This document shows positions 1 through 6,089 of a stretch of DNA of 10,260 nt, piece after piece. The notes beneath the pieces are model-generated. The model ran no database searches. It saw only the letters and a program-made list of their open reading frames with translations, and was not told the origin of the DNA. A program made the position numbers and the translations under genes. Every line of letters begins with the position of its first letter. The stretch's first letter is position 1. Source of the DNA: Pirellulales bacterium (GTDB lineage: Bacteria; Planctomycetota; Planctomycetia; Pirellulales; Thermoguttaceae); contig JAUWHT010000084.1 of assembly GCA_030605745.1 (NCBI GenBank), positions 1 through 10,260 on the forward strand. Reading direction: 5' to 3'.

Positions 1-189
1 GAATCCAGTTAGTGTCTATGGACCCGCGCAGAAATAAGCTGTACAAATTGGTGGCACGCCCTGAGGAACGAAGGGCGTGGATAGGTGCCCCAAACACGCC
101 CTTCGCTGCGCTCAGGGACGTGCCACTCTTGGTGGAATTCGTACAAGTTATTTGTGCGCGGGCCTTAAACCAGGTGGAGCTTGAGTTGA
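1..189. other. gene-free leader upstream of mcsA
   Basis: I see no convincing gene here. A 65-codon open frame from base 12 has no recognisable family and reads straight through the inverted repeat at 51-126, so I do not call it. The stretch holds that repeat, and just before mcsA a purine-rich ribosome binding site (GGTGGAG at 173-179, ten bases ahead of the ATG at 190). No clear sigma-70 promoter pair is visible. The first bases may be the end of an upstream intergenic region, but that cannot be decided from the window. Confidence 0.6.
48..135. repeat. long imperfect inverted repeat, possible mobile hairpin element
   Basis: Bases 51-79 and 95-126 are near-perfect reverse complements. They pair as blocks of 11, 7 and 8 bp, interrupted by a small internal bulge and one extra base, around a 15-base loop. 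The heptamer TTGGTGG lies at 48-54 and again at 129-135, so it brackets the hairpin and could be a target-site duplication. GTACAA(A/G)TT also occurs at 41-49 and 141-149, exactly 100 bases apart. No protein is encoded. It may be a non-autonomous palindromic repeat or a transcription barrier upstream of mcsA. Confidence 0.75.
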
Positions 190-699
190 ATGAAGTGCCA
201 GAAATGTAACAAGCCGGCGACGTTCCACATCACCGAGTTGGCCGGTGGTAAGCCACAGGAGTTGCACTTGTGCGAAGACCACGCCCGAGAGTATCTTACT
301 TCCTCGGGCGGTGAACCGGCCGGTGGCGGCAGCATTGCGGCGGCTTTCCACCAGCAGATGATCCAGCAGATGGCCATCAGCCAGACGGCGGAAGAGTTGG
401 CCGTACTCGACCAGCAGACGTGTCCGGTGTGCGGCATTACTTTTTTCGAATTCCGCAGCAAGGGTCGGTTGGGCTGCCCACACGATTACGAATGCTTCAA
501 GGCCCAGTTGGAACCGTTGATCTTGAACATTCACGGCGCATCGGAACACACCGGCAAGTCGCCCGGCCGGTGTCCCCGTGGTAGTCAGAATCGCACGCGG
601 CTGATCCGGCTTCGCCGGGAAATGAAAGAGGCGATCGAAGAAGAAAACTACGAACGGGCTTCTGAACTACGCGACGAAATCCGACGCGCCGAGACCTAA
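190..699 (+). CDS. mcsA: McsA-type zinc-binding activator of protein arginine kinase
   Basis: 169 residues with the McsA architecture. In Firmicutes McsA binds and activates the arginine kinase McsB. Two metal-binding clusters are visible: Cys3, Cys6, Cys28 and His31, then Cys78 and Cys81 followed by Cys96. A C-terminal UVR motif lies at about residues 138-167 and is a charged helical pair of the kind that contacts Clp or Uvr partners. The second cluster is not the classic CxxC...CxxC: after Cys96 comes PHDYEC, so His98, Asp99 or Cys102 would have to supply the last ligand. The linker at about 40-50 is Gly/Ala-rich. The ATG at 190 is chosen because it starts the first CxxC motif and has GGTGGAG ten bases upstream. 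mcsB follows after 22 bases, so the two are probably co-transcribed. Confidence 0.93.
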   Translation: MKCQKCNKPATFHITELAGGKPQELHLCEDHAREYLTSSGGEPAGGGSIAAAFHQQMIQQMAISQTAEELAVLDQQTCPVCGITFFEFRSKGRLGCPHDYECFKAQLEPLILNIHGASEHTGKSPGRCPRGSQNRTRLIRLRREMKEAIEEENYERASELRDEIRRAET

Positions 700-721
700 G
701 ACGACTAACCGGGGTAATATC

Positions 722-1792
722 GTGGAACTTAACGATCTGACCACCAACAGCGGCGAGTGGCTTCGGGGTTCCGGGCCACAAGCCGACATCGTCATCAGCA
801 GCCGGATCCGGCTGGCGCGCAACCTGGCCGATTATCCGTTCATCAGCCGGGCGACCCAACAGGATCGCACGCAAGTCGAAAACGCGCTTAGGGAACGCAT
901 CCTCAGTATTGAAGCATCCAGCGATCTGCTCTACGTCGACGTCGACGAGTTAGAAGGGATTGATCGGCAGTTCCTCGTCGAGCGGCATTTGATTAGCCGG
1001 GAGCACGCGGAAAGCCAGGGTGCCCGGGCAGTGGCCATCGACGGCCGCGAAAAGTTCAGCCTGATGATCAACGAGGAAGATCATCTGCGGATGCAGGTGA
1101 TCCAGAGCGGGCTCAATCTGGACAGCGTTTGGGAACAAGTCAACCGCATCGATGACCTCATCGAGGAGAAGGCCACCTACGCCTTTCATGAGCGGCTGGG
1201 ATACCTCACTGCCTGCCCCACCAACGTGGGAACCGGGATGCGCGTCAGCGTGATGCTCCACCTCCCGGCCTTGGTCCTCACCCGGCAAATCGACAAGGTC
1301 TTTCGCAGCCTGCAGAAGATCAACCTGGCAGTCCGGGGCCTATACGGCGAAGGTTCACAGGCCATGGGCGACTTCTACCAGATCAGCAACCAGATCACCC
1401 TGGGCCGCAGCGAACAGGACCTTATCCGGCAGATCGCCGACATCGTGCCCGTAATCACCGACTACGAACGGCAGGCACGCGACTTTCTCGTCAAGGAAAG
1501 CCACGAGAACTTGCACGACCGGGTAAGCCGCGCTTACGGCATCCTGCGCACCGCCCAGACGATCAGCTCGGAGGAAACTATGCACCTGCTGTCCAGCGTG
1601 CGGATGGGTGTAAATCTAGGATTGATCCCCGACCTGGAAATCCCCGCAATCAACAAACTATTCATCCACACCCAGCCGGCACACCTGCAAAAGCTCAGCG
1701 GCACGGAACTCGACTCAAACGACCGAAATATCGAACGTGCCCGATACCTTCGACGGTACCTCAACAAGGAAAACGGGGCTGACAAGAATTAG
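722..1792 (+). CDS. mcsB: protein arginine kinase McsB
   Basis: 356 residues, normal length for McsB, a phosphagen-kinase-fold enzyme that transfers ATP phosphate to protein arginines. In Bacillus phosphoarginine marks proteins for ClpCP degradation. Visible signatures are SSRIRLARN at 26-34 (nucleotide binding), NEEDHLR at 117-123, CPTNVGTG at 165-172 with the family cysteine at 165, GLYGEGS at 206-212 and the ISNQITLG strand at 221-228. Near the C-terminus, residues 335-340 read RNIERA. In the Firmicutes enzyme a RDxxRA motif forms the phosphoarginine-sensing pocket, so Asp appears replaced by Asn here. The start is GTG at 722, only weakly preceded by GGGG. mcsA lies 22 bases upstream. No ctsR or clpC is adjacent, unlike the Bacillus operon. 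The assignment is secure; the substrates in this organism are unknown. Confidence 0.97.
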   Translation: MELNDLTTNSGEWLRGSGPQADIVISSRIRLARNLADYPFISRATQQDRTQVENALRERILSIEASSDLLYVDVDELEGIDRQFLVERHLISREHAESQGARAVAIDGREKFSLMINEEDHLRMQVIQSGLNLDSVWEQVNRIDDLIEEKATYAFHERLGYLTACPTNVGTGMRVSVMLHLPALVLTRQIDKVFRSLQKINLAVRGLYGEGSQAMGDFYQISNQITLGRSEQDLIRQIADIVPVITDYERQARDFLVKESHENLHDRVSRAYGILRTAQTISSEETMHLLSSVRMGVNLGLIPDLEIPAINKLFIHTQPAHLQKLSGTELDSNDRNIERARYLRRYLNKENGADKN

Positions 1793-1802
1793 TTCAAACC
1801 CA

Positions 1803-1913
1803 GTGATTTGGGTCCAATGGAATGGCTATTCCAGTAATGACGATCTGCATCCAAAGATCATTGCCAGTATCTTCAGGCAAGCTGGGCTGAAAGATGGGAG
1901 ACAAGTCCGATGA
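1803..1913 (+). pseudogene. probable 3' remnant of a HicA-type toxin gene
   Basis: An open frame between mcsB and the hicB-like gene ends in TGA at 1911-1913, overlapping the next gene's ATG at 1910 in the ATGA pattern typical of coupled toxin-antitoxin pairs. Its last residues, DDLHPKIIASIFRQAGLK, resemble the C-terminal strand and helix of HicA, where family members commonly read DLxxxTxxSIxxQAGL. The N-terminal part expected of HicA, including the catalytic-histidine (GSHH) region, is absent: further upstream the frame is simply the mcsB 3' end out of frame. The only nearby start is GTG at 1803, giving about 36 residues. I infer a truncated toxin. An unrelated short peptide is possible because the matched stretch is short. 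Confidence 0.38.
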
Positions 1914-2200
1914 AGAAAAATGCCGTTGCTATGCCCGTGGTCATACTGAAAACTCCGACCGGCTACAACGCCTTCAGCCCCGAAGTTGATGGCTGCGTCG
2001 CTACAGCCAAGACTATCGACACCGCGCTGAGGCGAATCAAAGAAGCCCTGGAGTTTCATCTTGAAGGCGAGTTGCTCGTCAAGAATCGCAGAAAAAAGGC
2101 CTGCGCTATCCTGAAAGATACCTTCGATGATTACGGCACCGATGCGTTCTATGCGTCCGTTTCACTACCGCCGAAGGAATGTTGGGACTCCGTGGATTGA
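1910..2200 (+). CDS. HicB-like antitoxin family protein
   Basis: 96 residues. Positions 18-53 carry the HicB partial RNase-H-fold signature: an aromatic-Ala-Phe strand followed by PEVDGCVATAKTIDTAL, then an amphipathic helix ending in LEFHLEG. In HicAB systems HicB neutralises the HicA mRNA interferase and usually represses its own operon through a C-terminal HTH or ribbon-helix-helix. The C-terminal half here (about 55-96) shows neither domain clearly, so it may be a stand-alone HicB. The ATG at 1910 has GGGAG nine bases upstream and overlaps the stop of the preceding HicA-like remnant. Its 3' end is overlapped for 95 bases by the oppositely oriented aspartic-protease gene. Without an intact toxin it may be a relic or a retained orphan antitoxin. 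Confidence 0.75.
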   Translation: MKKNAVAMPVVILKTPTGYNAFSPEVDGCVATAKTIDTALRRIKEALEFHLEGELLVKNRRKKACAILKDTFDDYGTDAFYASVSLPPKECWDSVD

Positions 2201-2537
2201 CCGTGATAGACTTGCCTGAAGGAGAGATGACCAAATCCATGTCTTCCATTGGAACGGCGCCAATCAGCACGGAATTGCCGATTACCAGGGCGCCCGTGAA
2301 ACAAGTGCGACTTCCAAACCTGATTTGAATAGGACCCACATAAGGGACAATGTGTGATCGCTCATCGGCAGTGGTGACCTCTCGGCTTTCAATCTCTTCC
2401 AGTTGCAATTGCAGGGCGATATGCTCGGGAATGCATATCGTCATTGCTCCGGTGTCTACCAATGCCCTAACGGACAGCGGTTTGAGAGAACTGTCCTTCG
2501 GGTTCGCCAGTTCTATGTCTGCGTGAACCAAACCCAT
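2106..2537 (-). CDS. small clan AA (retropepsin-like) aspartic protease
   Basis: 143 residues. ALVDTGA at 25-31 holds the catalytic Asp28 of the retroviral-type aspartic protease fold, and LIGAVPMEDMDLVI at 91-104 matches the second conserved block (hydrophobic-Gly followed by a short helix) seen in bacterial single-domain members, which act as homodimers. No signal peptide or membrane segment is visible, so it is probably cytoplasmic. Substrates of such proteins are mostly unknown. The ATG at 2537 follows AAGGAGG by six bases, the clearest ribosome site in this half of the window. It begins 18 bases after the coaD stop on the same strand, so it is likely co-transcribed with coaD. Family-like sequence appears to end near Val-Val-Lys126; the last 17 basic residues are read antisense through hicB and look like an unselected extension. 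Confidence 0.75.
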   Translation of the reverse strand: MGLVHADIELANPKDSSLKPLSVRALVDTGAMTICIPEHIALQLQLEEIESREVTTADERSHIVPYVGPIQIRFGSRTCFTGALVIGNSVLIGAVPMEDMDLVISPSGKSITVNPRSPNIPSAVVKRTHRTHRCRNHRRYLSG

Positions 2538-2555
2538 TTGCAGCCTCCTTCTTAT

Positions 2556-3053
2556 TCAAGACAGCTTAGCCCGCAGCGCCTCGACCGCATTGCGGGGCAG
2601 GAACCGGGCCAATTCCTCGTCGCCGGCCAGCGGGGCAATCTGCTTGATCAGCGAACTGCTCACGTGAGCCAGTTCGCCGTCGGCGACCATAAACAGCGTC
2701 TCCACGTCCGGAGCCAGCCGCCGGTTGGCCATCATCATCGTCAACTCGGCCGGAATGTCGGTGATCGGACGCACGCCCCGGACCATCACCTGCGAGCCGC
2801 ACTCCCTGACAAACTCGACGGCCAGACCGAAGAACGTGCGAATCTCGACGTTTTCCAGGTGGGTCGTCGCCGTGCGGATCAGTGCCTCCCGCTCCTCCGG
2901 CTCGAAAAGCGTCTGCTTCTCGACGTTGATCCCGATGCCCACTATCAACCGGTCAAACAGCCGGCTGACCCGCTCCATCACGTTCAGATGTCCCAGCGTA
3001 ATCGGGTCGAACGTGCCCGGATAAACGGCAATACGCGGAGAAAGTGCGTTCAT
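2556..3053 (-). CDS. coaD: phosphopantetheine adenylyltransferase
   Basis: 165 residues, the normal size of bacterial CoaD. It catalyses the penultimate step of coenzyme A synthesis, joining 4'-phosphopantetheine and ATP to give dephospho-CoA and pyrophosphate. The nucleotidyltransferase motif YPGTFDPITLGH is at 11-22 (TxGH at 19-22), the substrate loop RGVRPITDIPAE at 92-103, NRRLAP at 110-115 and the second ATP motif HVSSSLIKQIA at 130-140. All catalytic elements look intact. The ATG at 3053 has AAGGA nine bases upstream, and a plausible promoter lies at 3091-3119. The aspartic-protease gene follows 18 bases downstream on the same strand. No other CoA genes are nearby. Confidence 0.98.
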   Translation of the reverse strand: MNALSPRIAVYPGTFDPITLGHLNVMERVSRLFDRLIVGIGINVEKQTLFEPEEREALIRTATTHLENVEIRTFFGLAVEFVRECGSQVMVRGVRPITDIPAELTMMMANRRLAPDVETLFMVADGELAHVSSSLIKQIAPLAGDEELARFLPRNAVEALRAKLS

Positions 3054-3062
3054 GCGTGGCAG

Positions 3063-3119
3063 TCCTTCTGTTGCAGATCGAGCCTCCCATAATCTACACG
3101 GTTCTCACTCGGCAGACAA
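3063..3119 (-). promoter_or_regulatory. candidate sigma-70-type promoter and ribosome site for coaD
   Basis: On the minus strand TTGTCT (3119-3114) is followed by a 17-base spacer and TAGATT (3096-3091), each matching four of six consensus positions. AAGGA at about 3067-3063 lies nine bases ahead of the coaD ATG. Spacing is ideal but both boxes are imperfect, so this is a prediction only. Confidence 0.4.
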
Positions 3120-3154
3120 ACGGGGGCAGGCAATGACTCGCAAGGGCTACTTGC

Positions 3155-3233
3155 CAATAGCCGGGGGGCAACGCCCCGCGGGTTCACCCGGCGGCTGCGG
3201 GTTCACCCGGCGGCTGTTAGCCGCCGGCTATTG
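3155..3233. repeat. hairpin element with an internal 19-bp tandem duplication
   Basis: The ends are a perfect 10-bp inverted repeat (CAATAGCCGG at 3155-3164 and its complement at 3224-3233). Inside, GCGGGTTCACCCGGCGGCT occurs twice head-to-tail with no spacer (3178-3196, 3197-3215). Bases 3207-3215 and 3219-3227 form a perfect 9-bp stem with a GTT loop. It encodes nothing and looks like a dispersed palindromic repeat in which one 19-bp segment was duplicated. Confidence 0.8.
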
Positions 3234-3291
3234 CTCTCAGCCCGCGCACGCCCCTATTTCGGGTGGCACCGATAGTCCATCGTTGGGCCAA

Positions 3292-3320
3292 TGGTGAACC
3301 GGGCACGAGTGAACTATAAT
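3292..3320 (+). promoter_or_regulatory. candidate promoter for the small membrane-protein gene
   Basis: A perfect TATAAT at 3315-3320 lies 54 bases before the ATG at 3375. The position where a -35 box would fall, with a 17-base spacer (3292-3297, TGGTGA), is only a weak match, so only the -10 box is persuasive. Confidence 0.35.
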
Positions 3321-3374
3321 CGAAGAGTGGGAAACACACTCAACCCATAAATTGCTGCCGCAGGGATAGCTTCG

Positions 3375-3557
3375 ATGCCTAAGGCCCTATGTATTGTCGG
3401 GACCGTTGTCGCCGTGCTGTTGTTGTTGGTCTTCGGGCTCGACTTGGCAATAGGCTTTCCCTTCAACGGTGCCAGCAAGCTGATGAACATCTTTTTCATC
3501 ATCTGTTCCGGTATTCTCGGCTACCTCAGTTGGACGACGATGCGGGAACAAGTGTAG
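3375..3557 (+). CDS. small two-helix membrane protein of unknown function
   Basis: 60 residues. Two hydrophobic stretches are clear: about 4-24 (ALCIVGTVVAVLLLLVFGLD) and about 38-51 (MNIFFIICSGILGYL), joined by a short loop containing PFNGASK, with a polar C-terminal tail. This is a typical two-pass inner-membrane miniprotein; the first helix begins right after the N-terminus with no cleavage site. From memory, short proteins of this pattern recur in planctomycete genomes as conserved hypotheticals, but I cannot assign a function. A perfect TATAAT lies 54 bases upstream and GCAGGGAT just before the start gives a weak ribosome site. The reading frame is preferred over the overlapping frame at 3389 because of its coherent membrane topology. 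The heptamer repeat element begins right after its stop. Confidence 0.7.
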   Translation: MPKALCIVGTVVAVLLLLVFGLDLAIGFPFNGASKLMNIFFIICSGILGYLSWTTMREQV

Positions 3558-3558
3558 T

Positions 3559-3705
3559 AGCTATCAGCTATCAGCTTTCGGCTTTCAGCCATGAAAACCG
3601 TTGTCAGGTGTGCTGACACGAGTATTTTGCGTAAGTTATTTTTCGGAAACATGTTAAGCTTTCCCTTTGCAGCGGTTTGTGGCTGAAAGCTGATTGCTGA
3701 TAGCT
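3559..3705. repeat. inverted-repeat element made of 7-bp tandem units, between convergent genes
   Basis: The left arm (3559-3591) read on the minus strand is GCTGAAA, GCCGAAA, GCTGATA, GCTGATA. The right arm (3680-3705) on the plus strand is GCTGAAA, GCTGATT, GCTGATA. The arms therefore pair as an imperfect stem, extended inward by AAACCG (3595-3600) with CGGTTT (3673-3678). The element fills almost the whole gap between the stop of the membrane-protein gene (3557) and the stop of hemD (3713). It could act as a bidirectional terminator for these convergent genes, although no classic T-run follows the stem. Confidence 0.8.
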
Positions 3706-3712
3706 TCGTCCG

Positions 3713-4603
3713 CTAGTGTCTGGCCAGAATCGCCGCGACCAGCCCGTCGGTGGTGTACTCGTTTGCTTCGACCGCCGGTTCGTGGCCCAACCGGCGGAGC
3801 ACCTCGGAGGTAATCGGGCTGATGCTGGCCAGTTTGCTGTTGCGCAGTCCGTCGCCGAACATGGCAACCAGCGACCGGGCGTTCGCTGAGCTGGTCACCG
3901 TGATCCAATCGATCCGACCGGCGGCCAGTACGTCGGCCACGTCCGGATCGGCGTTTTCCACGTCGGTACTGGAGTAAACGACAATCTGGTCCACCGCGGC
4001 CCCGGCAGCGGTCAGCCGCTCGGCCAACACCTGGCGGCCACGGCTTGCCCGGGCGAGCAAGAACCGGCTGCCCAAACAGCGGTCAATCAATGCGTCGGCC
4101 AGGGCTTCGGCCCGATATTCTTGGGGAACGAGATCGGCCTGGAGGTGAAATCGGCCGAGTTCTTCGGCCGTTGCCGGGCCGATGGCTGCCAGGCGGACGC
4201 GTCCCAGCCGCCGAAGATCGCCCCGGCCGGAGCACAACCGCCCGAGCAGGTAGCGGACTCCATTGACGCTGGAAAACACCAGCCAGTCATATTGATCGAG
4301 CCGGTCAAGTGCGGCGTCTACAGGGCCCCAATCGGCCGGATCGCTGATCCGGATTGCCGGCTGCAACATCACGTCCGCTCCCAGCTTCAAGAATCGCTCC
4401 CAGAGGTGGCCGGCCTGATCCTGCGGACGCGTCAACAGTACCCTGGCGCCAGACAGCACCCAGGTAGCCCCGGCTCCTGGGGTGATTTCAAACGGGATCC
4501 CGGCAGCACGGAGTGCTTTGATCTCCTCAGCCGTATGGGCGCAGTCTCGCGAATCCCCTCCTTTGAGGTAGACCTTCCCAAGATGGCTGCCTTGACGTTG
4601 CAT
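3713..4603 (-). CDS. hemD: uroporphyrinogen-III synthase with a vestigial SUMT segment at the N-terminus
   Basis: HemD closes and inverts ring D of hydroxymethylbilane to make uroporphyrinogen III, the common precursor of heme, siroheme and cobalamin. The HemD part runs from about residue 50: GARVLLTRPQDQAG (52-65), DWLVFSSVNGV (106-116), AAIGPATAEEL (139-149), ITVTSSANARSL (234-245) and a final SEVLRRLG block. Residues 1-46 resemble the middle of uroporphyrinogen-III C-methyltransferase (CobA/SUMT): KVYLKGGD followed by AEEIKALRAAGIPFEITPG. The methyltransferase's GGDPxxFGRG motif is degenerate (GGDSRDCAHT) and the rest of that domain is missing. The ATG at 4603 has no clear ribosome site; a GTG at 4459 would give a 248-residue protein, the usual HemD length, so the true start is uncertain. 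It is divergent from the TPR gene. Confidence 0.93.
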   Translation of the reverse strand: MQRQGSHLGKVYLKGGDSRDCAHTAEEIKALRAAGIPFEITPGAGATWVLSGARVLLTRPQDQAGHLWERFLKLGADVMLQPAIRISDPADWGPVDAALDRLDQYDWLVFSSVNGVRYLLGRLCSGRGDLRRLGRVRLAAIGPATAEELGRFHLQADLVPQEYRAEALADALIDRCLGSRFLLARASRGRQVLAERLTAAGAAVDQIVVYSSTDVENADPDVADVLAAGRIDWITVTSSANARSLVAMFGDGLRNSKLASISPITSEVLRRLGHEPAVEANEYTTDGLVAAILARH

Positions 4604-4612
4604 AGGGAGGCG

Positions 4613-4640
4613 TTGTGTTGAAGCCTCAACTTGTTAGAAT
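4613..4640 (+). promoter_or_regulatory. candidate promoter for the TPR-protein gene
   Basis: TAGAAT at 4635-4640 matches five of six -10 positions. TTGTGT at 4613-4618 with a 16-base spacer is a weak -35 box. It lies in the 79-base gap between divergent hemD and the TPR gene, 42 bases before the ATG. Confidence 0.35.
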
Positions 4641-4682
4641 AAAGGATTGTGTTGATCCTGTTGACGTTCGACCTGTCCAATC

Positions 4683-6089
4683 ATGCCACCTGAAGATACT
4701 CCAGCGCCACCCACCGATCAGTCCCAGCCGGCGGCGCGAGAACCGCTCTCAACGGCCAAACAGAAGCGTTTGCAGCAGTGCTTCTCGCACGCCAGCAAGC
4801 AGATGGCCCAGGAGAATTACGATTATGCCACCACGCTGTTCGCCCAGTGTGTGGAGGGCGACCCGTCGAACTTGAGTTACGTCCAGAGTTTCCTAGCCAA
4901 TCTCCAGAAGAAGTATAACAACAATAAGACCGGCAGCAAACTGGCCCAGTTCAAGGAGCGCGGAGCCCGCAGCGCGATCAAAAAGGCTCTGTCGCAAAGT
5001 AAGTGGGACGACGTAATCAAGCACGGGCTGAAGGTTCTGGCGGTCAATCCGTGGGATATTCCCACGCTGACGTCAATGGCCACTTCTGCGGATAAGGCGG
5101 GCGACGATGAGTGCGAATTGTACTACTTGAAGTGTGCGCTGGACGCCAATTCCAAGGACCCGGACGTCAACCGCCAGTGCGCTATGGCCCTGGCCACCCG
5201 GCAGCAGTTCGATCAGGCGATCGCCTGCTGGCACCGGGTGGAGCAGGCCCGGCCCGACGACGATGAGGCCCAACGAGCGATCGCCTCACTGGCCGTGGAG
5301 AAGACCATTGTCCACGGCAAATACGAAGACAAGGATGCCGCGAAATTCGCCGGTAACCGCAGGGGCCAGCCCCACGCGCCGGAGTGCGAACTAACCATGC
5401 AAGAGATGCTCGAAGGGAAAATCAAGAACAATCCCGAGGAGCTTTCTAACTACTTCGAACTGGCCCAATTGCACATCAACAGCGAAGACTACCAGGCTGC
5501 CGAGGATGTGTATGCCCGGGCGTTGGAGGTCTCCGACGGTGCCCCCGATGTCCGCGAACGCTGGGAAGACGTCCAAGTACGTCACTTGCGTCAGCAGATT
5601 ACGCAGACCGAAGACGAGGAAACGAAAAAGAAGCTGCGGGAAGAATACAACCAAAAGGAACTCGCAATCCACAAAGCCCGCGCTGAGCGCTATCCCAACA
5701 ACCTCAGCTTCAAGTACGATTTAGGGCTGAGGTACCAGGTCAACAAGCAGTACAACGAGGCGATCAAGGAGTTTCAACAAGCCCGAAACGACCCCCGACG
5801 CAAGGGTGTCTGCCTGTTGGCCCTGGGCCAGTGCTTCCAGCAGATTAAGCAGTACCGGCTGGCGATGAGTCACTACGAGTCGGCCGTTGAAGAGATCCCC
5901 GACCGGGATGCCAAGAACAAGAAGGAGGCACTCCGTCTGGCCGGCAAACTGGCGATGGCCCTGAAGGATGTCGATGCCGCCGAGATACACTTGACCGCCT
6001 TGGCCGGACTCGATTTCACCTACAAAGATGTCTCGGCCCTGCTGGACAAGGTCGACGAGTTGCGTGAGAACGGAGATAGCTCTGCATAA
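4683..6089 (+). CDS. tetratricopeptide-repeat protein, cytoplasmic
   Basis: 468 residues with a Pro-rich start (PPEDTPAPP) and no signal peptide or membrane helix. TPR-like helical pairs recur, with clear ones near 34-64 (ASKQMAQENYDYATTLFAQC), 174-205 (QQFDQAIACWHRVEQARPDD), 250-286 (FELAQLHINSEDYQAAEDVY), 343-375 (GLRYQVNKQYNEAIKEFQQA) and 376-410 (ALGQCFQQIKQYRLAMSHYE). A highly charged helix, probably coiled coil, spans about 297-335. Such proteins are scaffolds for protein contacts; I cannot name the partner. I recall similar TPR proteins from planctomycetes but no functional assignment. The ATG at 4683 has no Shine-Dalgarno. The stop codon is the first part of the palindromic repeat at 6088-6166. 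rpsT follows on the same strand 111 bases later, with that repeat between. Confidence 0.92.
   Translation: MPPEDTPAPPTDQSQPAAREPLSTAKQKRLQQCFSHASKQMAQENYDYATTLFAQCVEGDPSNLSYVQSFLANLQKKYNNNKTGSKLAQFKERGARSAIKKALSQSKWDDVIKHGLKVLAVNPWDIPTLTSMATSADKAGDDECELYYLKCALDANSKDPDVNRQCAMALATRQQFDQAIACWHRVEQARPDDDEAQRAIASLAVEKTIVHGKYEDKDAAKFAGNRRGQPHAPECELTMQEMLEGKIKNNPEELSNYFELAQLHINSEDYQAAEDVYARALEVSDGAPDVRERWEDVQVRHLRQQITQTEDEETKKKLREEYNQKELAIHKARAERYPNNLSFKYDLGLRYQVNKQYNEAIKEFQQARNDPRRKGVCLLALGQCFQQIKQYRLAMSHYESAVEEIPDRDAKNKKEALRLAGKLAMALKDVDAAEIHLTALAGLDFTYKDVSALLDKVDELRENGDSSA

Larger units (their letters stand above)
3054..3374. other. intergenic region between divergent coaD and a small membrane-protein gene
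   Basis: No gene is supported. The stretch contains the coaD promoter candidate, the hairpin/tandem repeat at 3155-3233 and a perfect TATAAT at 3315-3320 for the downstream gene. The open frame at 3052-3297 reads through the repeat and is low-complexity Gly/Pro/Ala, so it is rejected. Confidence 0.6.

Noticed and set aside
12..209. 65-codon open frame at the window start
   Set aside because: It runs through the inverted repeat, has no recognisable family, and overlaps the ribosome site and start of mcsA.
2403..3092. 229-codon open frame on the plus strand
   Set aside because: It lies antisense to coaD and the protease gene; its composition is rich in Arg, Gln and His, as expected of a shadow of a GC-rich gene.
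3178..3215. Possible CRISPR-like direct repeat
   Set aside because: Only two units, directly adjacent with no spacer, inside a palindromic element.
4121..4621. 166-codon open frame opposite hemD
   Set aside because: Shadow of hemD, with low-complexity composition and no family features.
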